A stretch of 5,125 nucleotides of DNA from an uncultured Clostridia bacterium. Its GTDB lineage: Bacteria > Bacillota > Clostridia > Oscillospirales > Acutalibacteraceae. The stretch is taken from NCBI GenBank assembly GCA_946610835.1, contig CAMOCU010000107.1, positions 1 to 5,125 on the forward strand, read 5' to 3'. The stretch's first letter is position 1; every line of letters starts with the position of its first letter. A program made the translations under genes and the position numbers. A model generated the notes under the pieces. It worked only from the letters and a program-made list of their open reading frames with translations, made no database searches and was not told the origin of the DNA. This document shows, in pieces, positions 1-5,125 of the stretch.

Positions 1-1
1 G

Positions 2-589
2 CGGCGGGGCAAGGAAATCTGTCCCACCGGCAAGGGAAAGCAGCTGATCCGCATTGTGCCGGAAGATCTTAAAAGCGCGGCGCTGACTGCCAAATGGGAA
101 CAGCAGCTGCAGCTGATCGCCAAAGGACAGATCCGCGAGGACGCCTTTATCCGCGACATGCGGCAATACGCATCGCATCTGGTTTCCGCCGTGATCGCAT
201 CAAACGCCGTCTTTGCGCACGACAATGTCACCGCGCAGAAATGCCCGGACTGCGGTAAATTCCTTTTGGATGTGCAGGGCAAGCACGGACGTATGCTTGT
301 TTGCCCGGATCGCGAATGCGGCTACCGCAAAAGTGTCACGCGCATCACAAACGCGCGCTGCCCGAACTGCCACAAAAAGCTGGAACTGCGCGGCGAGGGC
401 GAAAAGCAGACGTTTACCTGTGTGTGCGGCTACCGCGAAAAGATGGCAGACTTTGAAAAACGCCGTGCGGAACGCGGCGCGGGCAAGCGCGATGTGCAGA
501 AATATCTGCAAAACCAGACCAGGGAGTCGGCAGGTACAGGCGCAATGGCAGATCTGCTCGCCCTGTGGCAGCAAAACAACGATTCCTGA
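2..589 (+). CDS. topB: DNA topoisomerase III, C-terminal part (5'-truncated by window edge)
   Basis: This is the last 195 residues of a type IA DNA topoisomerase, which relaxes or decatenates DNA by single-strand passage in the cytoplasm. The catalytic tyrosine and Toprim domain would lie upstream, outside the window. Seen here: a short ICPTGKGKQLI segment (fragment residues 6-16) followed by an LxxxxLTAKWEQQL stretch (about 26-37), both typical of the end of the TopB catalytic core. Two zinc ribbons follow, the first with Cys81, Cys84, Cys101 and Cys106, the second with Cys120, Cys123, Cys140 and Cys142. A charged, Lys/Arg-rich linker and the ending GTGAMADLLALW close the protein, as in clostridial TopB. 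The frame is open from base 2, so the GTG at 56 is internal and not a start. The assignment to TopB rather than TopA rests on the core motif and the tail, and is an inference from family memory. The next gene starts 37 bases downstream with no terminator between. Confidence 0.9.
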   Translation, partial: RRGKEICPTGKGKQLIRIVPEDLKSAALTAKWEQQLQLIAKGQIREDAFIRDMRQYASHLVSAVIASNAVFAHDNVTAQKCPDCGKFLLDVQGKHGRMLVCPDRECGYRKSVTRITNARCPNCHKKLELRGEGEKQTFTCVCGYREKMADFEKRRAERGAGKRDVQKYLQNQTRESAGTGAMADLLALWQQNNDS

Positions 590-616
590 CGGATCGACAT
601 CACAAGATCAATTTTC

Positions 617-621
617 GGGAG
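617..621 (+). promoter_or_regulatory. Ribosome binding site of the SBP lipoprotein gene
   Basis: GGGAG lies 5 bases before the ATG at 627 and fixes that start. The frame stays open far upstream (to about 213), but that extension is only the out-of-frame shadow of topB. The 37-base gap 590-626 shows no clear -35/-10 promoter pair and no hairpin with a T-run, so read-through from topB is plausible. Confidence 0.7.
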
Positions 622-626
622 TACAG

Positions 627-2249
627 ATGAAAAAGATTGTTTCCATTTTACTCATTCTTGCGCTGCTGTGCGGCTTGTGCGCGTGCGGTGATGACGACGA
701 GCGGTATATTTTTTACCCGCTGTCTGTCGAACCGCAGACGCTTGATCCGCAGGTATGCGGCGACGCGGATACCGCCTTGGTCGTCAGCCAGATGTACGAA
801 GGGCTGGTGCGTATGGGGGAGGACGGTTCAATCCGTCCCGGCGTGGCCAAAAGCATGGAAGTGTCTGACGACGGCATGACCTATACGTTCCATCTGCGTG
901 AGGATGCGCATTGGCATATCATCAAAAATTTCAAGGATATTTTCGGCGAAGGGTGCGAAAAAAATCTGGAGCTGCCGGTGACGGCGGAGGATTTTGTGTT
1001 TGCGTTTCAACGGATCTTTTCGCCGCATACCGGCACGCCCGGCGCAGACACCTTGTATGCGATCCGCAATGCCAAGGCCGTGCATACGGGCGAGATGTCC
1101 GTGCTTGAACTGGGCGTCAAGGCGGCCGATCCGCAGACGCTTGTCATCACGCTCGAGCGTGCGGGCGCGGATTTTCTGACGCTGCTCACACAGCCGATCT
1201 GCATGCCCTGCCATCGTTTGTTTTTTGAATCGACCAAAGGCAAGTACGGTCTGGGTCTTGCGTATACGATGTGCAACGGGCCGTTCAGTCTGTATCGCTG
1301 GATGCTCGGCACAAGCATTACGCTCAAACGCAATCCCGATTACATCGGAGAGCTTGCCGTGATCCCGGCCGGTGTGTCGCTGCTGTTCAACAGCGACAAG
1401 AGCACGTATGTGCAGAAAGTGTCGGAGGACAAATACGACGCCGCGCCCGTGGAGCGGGAATTGGCCGTCGGCATTCCTTCGGGACTGCGAACCGTGGAGG
1501 TGCACAACACCGTTTGGGGTCTGGCGTTTCAATGCACGGATCCGCTTTTGAGCAACGCGTATCTGCGCATGGCGCTGTGCAGCGCTTTTTCCGCCGGGAC
1601 GCTTGCGATCGAAAATGTAACGCCGGCGCAGGGAATGCTTCCGTCGGCCTGCCGTGTGGGCGGCGAAAAGTACCGTGATCTTGCCGGCGGCGCGGAACTG
1701 CCGGAGGAGAGTACGGCGCGCGCGCAGCTGTTTATGCAGTTTGCACTCAAGGAACTGGGCGCCTCGACGATCTCCTTCACCATTCTTTGTCTGCAAGAGC
1801 ATGAAACGCCCATGCGCCGTGTGATTCAGAACTGGCAAAAAGTATTCGGCGTGGCCGTCAGCGCAAAAACACAGGTTGTGACACAGACCGAACTGCTTGC
1901 AGCGCGCGGCAGCGGCGCTTTTCAGGCGGCGTTTCTGCCTGTGCAGGCGCCCTTTACCTCTGCGGTGCAGTGCCTGTACAGCTTTGTTTCCGACAGCGCG
2001 ATCCGGCTGGGGCTGGAGGAGAGCACGGCCGAATACAGCGCGCTGATCTCCGCCGCCTTGACGGCGCCGACAGCAGCGGCCGCAGCGGCTTGCTGCAGGC
2101 AGGCGGAATCCTATCTCATCCGTACCGGCGTGTTTTATCCCGTGTACGAGGATGTGAGCCGTTTCGTTGTGCGCGGCAATGTCGAAGGCGTGCAGTTTAC
2201 CCCCTGCGGCGAGGCGGTCAGTTTCGTCACGGCAAGAAAGTCGGGCTGA
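627..2249 (+). CDS. Peptide-type ABC transporter substrate-binding lipoprotein (SBP_bac_5 / OppA family)
   Basis: A 540-residue protein, normal length for OppA-like binding proteins, which capture peptides or other solutes outside the membrane and deliver them to an ABC permease. The start at 627 gives a lipoprotein signal: two lysines, a hydrophobic core (residues 4-17) and a lipobox L17-C18-A19-C20, so Cys20 should be lipidated and the protein anchored to the outer face of the membrane. Family signatures in order: EPQTLDPQ (35-42), a Y-E-G-L motif (57-60), DDGMTYTFHLREDAHW (81-96), VTAEDFVFAFQRIF (118-131), GPFSLYRW then ITLKRNPDY (218-239), and AYLRMALCSAFS (311-322), the usual 'VRxALxxAI' helix. 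The VTAEDF block is preceded by an insert (about 98-117) after W96. The mature protein has 14 cysteines including the lipidated one, which is many for this family. No permease or ATPase gene is visible, so the partner transporter and ligand are unknown. It could also serve as a signalling or sensing lipoprotein. Confidence 0.9.
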   Translation: MKKIVSILLILALLCGLCACGDDDERYIFYPLSVEPQTLDPQVCGDADTALVVSQMYEGLVRMGEDGSIRPGVAKSMEVSDDGMTYTFHLREDAHWHIIKNFKDIFGEGCEKNLELPVTAEDFVFAFQRIFSPHTGTPGADTLYAIRNAKAVHTGEMSVLELGVKAADPQTLVITLERAGADFLTLLTQPICMPCHRLFFESTKGKYGLGLAYTMCNGPFSLYRWMLGTSITLKRNPDYIGELAVIPAGVSLLFNSDKSTYVQKVSEDKYDAAPVERELAVGIPSGLRTVEVHNTVWGLAFQCTDPLLSNAYLRMALCSAFSAGTLAIENVTPAQGMLPSACRVGGEKYRDLAGGAELPEESTARAQLFMQFALKELGASTISFTILCLQEHETPMRRVIQNWQKVFGVAVSAKTQVVTQTELLAARGSGAFQAAFLPVQAPFTSAVQCLYSFVSDSAIRLGLEESTAEYSALISAALTAPTAAAAAACCRQAESYLIRTGVFYPVYEDVSRFVVRGNVEGVQFTPCGEAVSFVTARKSG

Positions 2250-2253
2250 GCAG

Positions 2254-2724
2254 ATGAAAAAACAAACGTTTTTTGCGCTCTTGCTGTGGATCGCTTCAAT
2301 TGCATGGGCGTGTTTGATCTTTTATTTTTCCGGGCGCAGCGGAGAAGCTTCCGCCGCGCAGAGTTCCCGGTTTATGCTCCCGTTTGCGCATCTGGTAACG
2401 GTGCTCTTCGGCGAGGCAGGACATACCGTGGTGCGCAAGTGCGCGCACTTCTTTCTGTACTTTATGCTGATGCTGCTCGTTTCGGCGGCGTGGCGGTGCA
2501 GCACAGCCGGGCGGCCGTTTGCCGTTCCGTTTACGCTGTGTGCGCTGTATGCTGTCAGCGATGAGATACACCAGTTTTATGTGCCGGAACGTGCGTGCCG
2601 ACTGTACGATGTCGGCATAGACGCGCTCGGCTGTGTGTGCGCGGCCGTTTGTATCGTTTTGCTGCACAAAGCAATTGTGCGCATACGTGCAAAAAAACAA
2701 AAAGAATCGAGGGAACATGCATGA
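2254..2724 (+). CDS. VanZ-like integral membrane protein
   Basis: A 156-residue membrane protein of the VanZ-like family. VanZ itself gives low-level teicoplanin resistance by an unclear mechanism, and most chromosomal members have no proven role. Seen: a first membrane segment (about 7-25) ending in FYFSGRSG (the family's 'FSSQ' position); the hallmark VRKCAHF motif (60-66) leading into a second segment (about 66-80); a third segment (about 88-101) ending in SDEIHQFYVPER (102-113); then D119 and D123 in the YDVGIDALG block and a fourth segment (about 124-138). The C-terminus is basic and cytoplasmic-looking (RIRAKKQK). The start at 2254 is preferred because it gives a short basic N-terminus directly before the first membrane segment; in-frame ATGs at 2167 and 2179 would sit deep in the lipoprotein gene. 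No strong Shine-Dalgarno is seen, and the start is 4 bases after the upstream stop, which suggests translational coupling. It should not be read as a glycopeptide resistance gene, since no vanHAX-type genes are present. Confidence 0.9.
   Translation: MKKQTFFALLLWIASIAWACLIFYFSGRSGEASAAQSSRFMLPFAHLVTVLFGEAGHTVVRKCAHFFLYFMLMLLVSAAWRCSTAGRPFAVPFTLCALYAVSDEIHQFYVPERACRLYDVGIDALGCVCAAVCIVLLHKAIVRIRAKKQKESREHA
2709..2713 (+). promoter_or_regulatory. Ribosome binding site of the hydrolase gene, inside the end of the VanZ-like gene
   Basis: GAGGG lies 7 bases before the ATG at 2721. The stop of the VanZ-like gene and the start of the hydrolase share the four bases ATGA (2721-2724), a classic coupled arrangement. 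An earlier ATG at 2717 is in a different frame and leads to no recognisable protein. Confidence 0.75.
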
Positions 2725-4103
2725 AAAGAATCGTATGTATCGTCCTGATCCTCTGCACGTTGACAGCGCTGACCATACCTGCAGCGGCGGAAAAGAAATG
2801 CTCTTGCGGGCAGGATCCCGTGATTTATGTCTGCGGATTCGGCGCCGCGCTGTATGCGGACGAACAAGAAACGCAGCGGATCTATCCGCCCGCGACAGAA
2901 GCGTTTGAAGCGCAGAAAGAAACGATCATCCGCGCGGCCGTTGCGCTGCTGTTTCATCGCTATCGCCGTTTTGCCGATCTGGGCATGCAGGCCGCGCAGA
3001 CGCTGCTCGGTGCGCTTGCGTGCGATGCACGGGGGAACATCGTTCCCGGCACGGGAATCGGCAACAAGCCGCTGCCCACAAAAGACGTCCACGGGCAGAT
3101 GCTGCGGGACGTGGCGGATTACGCGTTTTATTACGATTGGCGGCTCAGTCCGCTGGACAATGCAGAGCTGCTGCATACCTATGTACAGCGCGTCCAATCC
3201 ATCTGCGGCCACGACAAGGTGTCGCTGGTCTGCCACAGCATGGGCAACACGCTGCTCGCGTCGTATCTGTATCTGTACGGCAGCGCGGATCTTTCGCACG
3301 CGGTCTGCCTTGCACCCGCGTGGAAGGGCGTGTCCATCATGGGCTCGCTGCTCAGCGGCGAGGCGCGCATCTGTGACAAATCCCGCGAGCTGGATCTGTT
3401 TTTGCGCAGTATTCCCACAATTACGGATGCGCGTTTGCAGAAGCTGATCCGTTTCGGCGGCAAAAGCGGCCTGTATCCGATCCTTCTGTGGCACCTGCAG
3501 CGTGCGTTGAACAGCCAGTTTAACCGCGTGTTTTGCGAGTGCCTGCGCGGTTTGTTCGGAACCATGCCGGGCATCTGGGCGTTTGTGCCGGATGCGTATT
3601 ATGATTCGGCCAAGGCGTTCACATTCGGCGGCGATCCGCAATTCGACGCTTTGTGCGAAAAGGTCGACCTGTATCACGAGAATGTCCAGCTGCGGCTGAC
3701 CGATCTTCTGACCCGCGCGATGGAGGACGGCATGCAGCTGACGATCCTGAGCGGATACGGTATTTCGACCATGCCGCTGAGCTATGCGCACACCGCGCAG
3801 TCTGATTTTTTGATCGACACCACGCTGACCAGCATCGGCGCCGTGTGCGCGCCTTTCGGCAGTACGCTTGCACAGGGAGTGCATCTTTCGCCCGATCGCA
3901 CTGTGGATGCCGGAACCTGCTTTTTTCCGCAGCAGACGTGGTTTGTGCGCGGTTTGATGCATTTCGATTATCCGACCGAGGCGATTCCTTTTGTGCGCTG
4001 GGCAGTTGCGCAGACCGCGCAGCCCACCGTGCAGACCTCGGCGCAATTTCCCGCATTTTTATCCTGGGACGCGGACAGCGGTCTGTGCCCTGAATCCAAT
4101 TGA
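2721..4103 (+). CDS. Exported LCAT-like alpha/beta hydrolase (putative lipase/acyltransferase)
   Basis: A 460-residue protein with an N-terminal signal peptide (basic MKR, hydrophobic core 4-18, likely cleavage after A21-A22-A23). The mature N-terminus starts with a CSCG motif (27-30). The fold looks like an alpha/beta hydrolase of the lecithin:cholesterol acyltransferase group (PF02450-like): strand plus oxyanion-loop region PVIYVCGFG (33-41), the characteristic YYDWRLSP (137-144), a nucleophile elbow VCHSMGN (170-176) with Ser173 as the likely nucleophile, and a C-terminal PDRTVDAG (391-398) plus LMHFD (412-416) that would supply Asp392 and His414. Family knowledge predicts ester hydrolysis or acyl transfer on lipid-like substrates; the substrate here is unknown. 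No lipobox or LPXTG anchor is seen, so it is probably released or held in the wall. The middle region (about 210-330) is a lid-like insert with no motif I recognise. The mature protein has 14 cysteines. The frame and start are fixed by the signal peptide and the overlap with the VanZ-like gene. Confidence 0.78.
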   Translation: MKRIVCIVLILCTLTALTIPAAAEKKCSCGQDPVIYVCGFGAALYADEQETQRIYPPATEAFEAQKETIIRAAVALLFHRYRRFADLGMQAAQTLLGALACDARGNIVPGTGIGNKPLPTKDVHGQMLRDVADYAFYYDWRLSPLDNAELLHTYVQRVQSICGHDKVSLVCHSMGNTLLASYLYLYGSADLSHAVCLAPAWKGVSIMGSLLSGEARICDKSRELDLFLRSIPTITDARLQKLIRFGGKSGLYPILLWHLQRALNSQFNRVFCECLRGLFGTMPGIWAFVPDAYYDSAKAFTFGGDPQFDALCEKVDLYHENVQLRLTDLLTRAMEDGMQLTILSGYGISTMPLSYAHTAQSDFLIDTTLTSIGAVCAPFGSTLAQGVHLSPDRTVDAGTCFFPQQTWFVRGLMHFDYPTEAIPFVRWAVAQTAQPTVQTSAQFPAFLSWDADSGLCPESN

Positions 4104-4107
4104 GCAG

Positions 4108-4113
4108 AAAGGA
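4108..4113 (+). promoter_or_regulatory. Ribosome binding site of the apgM-like gene
   Basis: AAAGGA in the 21-base gap between the hydrolase stop and the ATG at 4125, with a rather long spacing of 11 bases. No terminator or promoter can be fitted in this gap, so the gene is probably read together with those upstream or from a promoter inside the hydrolase gene. Confidence 0.55.
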
Positions 4114-4124
4114 ACCAAGCAATT

Positions 4125-5125
4125 ATGAAGTACGCAGTAGTATTGTGCGACGGCATGGCGGATTATCCCGTGCCGCAGCTCGGCGGAAAAACGCCGATGA
4201 TGGCGGCGCACAAGCCGCATATCGACGCGCTTGCGCAAAAGGCGCAGGTGGGTCTGGTGCGCACCGTGGCCGAAGGGCTCAAGCCCGGCAGCGATGTGGC
4301 GAATCTTTCGGTGCTCGGGTATGATCCGCGCAAGTATCACAAGGGCCGCTCGCCGCTGGAGGCGGCGAACCTCGGCGTGCAGATGCTGCCGGACGACGTG
4401 GCGCTGCGCTGCAATCTTGTCACGCTCAGTGATGCGCCGCGGTACGAGGACAAGGTAATGGAGGATTATTCCGGCGGCGACATCAGTACCGATGAAGCGC
4501 GGCAGATCATGGATACCGTGCGTGCGCATTTCGGCAGCGAGCGTTTCGAGTTTTATGCCGGCGTGGCATATCGTCATTGCCTGATCGTCCACCACGGCAC
4601 CACCGAATTGGGCAAAATGACGCCTCCGCACGACATCTCCGGCCGTGTGATCGGCGAATATCTTTCACAAAGCGAGAATGCCGCGCCGCTGATTGCCATG
4701 ATGCGCGAAAGCTGCGATCTGCTGCGCACGCATCCGGTTAATCTTGCCCGCATTGCCGCCGGCAAGCGCCCGGCGAATGCGATCTGGTTCTGGGGCGAGG
4801 GTACCTGCACGGCGCTGCCGGATTTTGAATCGCTGTACGGGCTGCGCGGGACGATCATTTCCGCGGTGGATCTGTTGGGCGGAATCGGCTTTTTGGCCGG
4901 GATGCACACGCCCAAGGTGCCCGGCGCGACAGGATATATCGACACCAATTTCCTCGGCAAGGCGCAGCAGGCGGTGCGTGAATGGGAAAGCGGACAGGAT
5001 CTGGTGTATCTGCATTTTGAAGCGCCGGATGAGTGCGGCCACAGAGCCGAGCCGGAAAACAAAGTGCGTTCGATCGAGCTGATTGATTCGATCGTTCTGC
5101 CGACGATTCTGGAGTATCTGGAAAA
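4125..5125 (+). CDS. apgM: Archaeal-type 2,3-bisphosphoglycerate-independent phosphoglycerate mutase / proposed homoserine kinase (3'-truncated by window edge)
   Basis: The first 333 codons of a protein whose family is usually about 400 residues, running off the right edge. It belongs to the alkaline-phosphatase superfamily; ApgM interconverts 3- and 2-phosphoglycerate in glycolysis without a 2,3-BPG cofactor. Seen: MKYAVVLCDGMADYPV with metal ligand Asp9; PGSDVANLSVLGYDP (54-68), where Ser56 matches the phosphoserine nucleophile; GRSPLEAANLG (74-84); CNLVTLSD (96-103); YRHCLIV (149-155); the TPPHDISG block (166-173); WFWGEGT (221-227); ISAVDLLGGIGFLAGM (245-260); and EAPDECGH (299-306), giving Asp302 and His306 as metal ligands. 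The last metal-binding block lies beyond the window. The ATG at 4125 matches the family N-terminus exactly. Some clostridial members of this family (TIGR02535-like) have been proposed to be alternative homoserine kinases, often beside threonine-pathway genes; the genes to the right, not visible, would decide this. The symbol describes the family and not a proven activity. Confidence 0.92.
   Translation, partial: MKYAVVLCDGMADYPVPQLGGKTPMMAAHKPHIDALAQKAQVGLVRTVAEGLKPGSDVANLSVLGYDPRKYHKGRSPLEAANLGVQMLPDDVALRCNLVTLSDAPRYEDKVMEDYSGGDISTDEARQIMDTVRAHFGSERFEFYAGVAYRHCLIVHHGTTELGKMTPPHDISGRVIGEYLSQSENAAPLIAMMRESCDLLRTHPVNLARIAAGKRPANAIWFWGEGTCTALPDFESLYGLRGTIISAVDLLGGIGFLAGMHTPKVPGATGYIDTNFLGKAQQAVREWESGQDLVYLHFEAPDECGHRAEPENKVRSIELIDSIVLPTILEYLE

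Noticed and set aside
213..626. N-terminal extension of the lipoprotein frame back into topB
   Set aside because: The extension overlaps topB in another frame, would bury the signal peptide and lipobox inside the protein, and a good RBS precedes the ATG at 627.
590..626. Possible terminator or promoter between topB and the lipoprotein gene
   Set aside because: Only a weak GATC-GATC pairing is visible, no stable stem with a T-run and no -35/-10 pair with correct spacing.
732..1143. Repeat of CCGCAGACGCTTG at 732-744 and 1131-1143
   Set aside because: Both copies encode Pro-Gln-Thr-Leu in the same gene in different structural contexts; this is shared codon use and not a repeat element.
828..1838. 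A 336-codon open frame on the - strand opposite the lipoprotein gene
   Set aside because: Low-complexity Arg/His-rich product without motifs; it mirrors the GC-rich + strand coding sequence.
2577..4046. A 489-codon open frame on the - strand opposite the hydrolase gene
   Set aside because: The translation is rich in Arg, His, Gln and Ala with no domain motif, and is explained by the codon bias of the + strand gene, which has a signal peptide, RBS and family motifs.
4059..4631. A 190-codon open frame on the - strand opposite the hydrolase end and the start of apgM
   Set aside because: The + strand in this region reads as a well-conserved phosphoglycerate mutase N-terminus; the - strand product shows no recognisable motif.

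Overview
The window looks like a stretch of chromosome from a moderately GC-rich, low-oxygen Firmicute, probably a clostridial (Oscillospiraceae/Ruminococcaceae-like) gut-type bacterium. That is an inference from the style of the topoisomerase III tail, the VanZ-like protein, the SBP_5-type lipoprotein and the archaeal-type phosphoglycerate mutase. The bases alone do not name a species. There is no RNA gene, CRISPR array, insertion sequence or recognisable terminator. Coding density is close to total.

Layout: all five genes lie on the + strand. (1) 2-589 is the C-terminal end of a type IA DNA topoisomerase III (TopB) with two four-cysteine zinc ribbons. (2) 627-2249 is a complete oligopeptide-type solute-binding lipoprotein (SBP_bac_5 / OppA family). 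(3) 2254-2724 is a small VanZ-like membrane protein. (4) 2721-4103 is an exported alpha/beta hydrolase that resembles the lecithin:cholesterol acyltransferase (LCAT) group. (5) 4125 to the window end is the first 333 residues of an archaeal-type cofactor-independent phosphoglycerate mutase (ApgM), a family also proposed to include homoserine kinases. This last gene is open at the right edge.

The gaps are 37, 4, -4 and 21 bases, with no visible terminator, so one transcript could cover everything. Genes 2-4 form the tightest unit: the VanZ-like gene starts 4 bases after the lipoprotein stop and its stop overlaps the hydrolase start (ATGA). All three products are predicted to be membrane-anchored, membrane-embedded or exported, so together they look like a small cell-envelope module. 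The outer genes (topB, apgM) are housekeeping functions and may simply flank it.

Nothing here is clearly a new defence or mobile system. The points most worth a second look are the lipoprotein/VanZ/LCAT-like cluster, the altered nucleophile elbow of the hydrolase, the orphan binding protein without a permease, and the true substrate of the ApgM-type enzyme.
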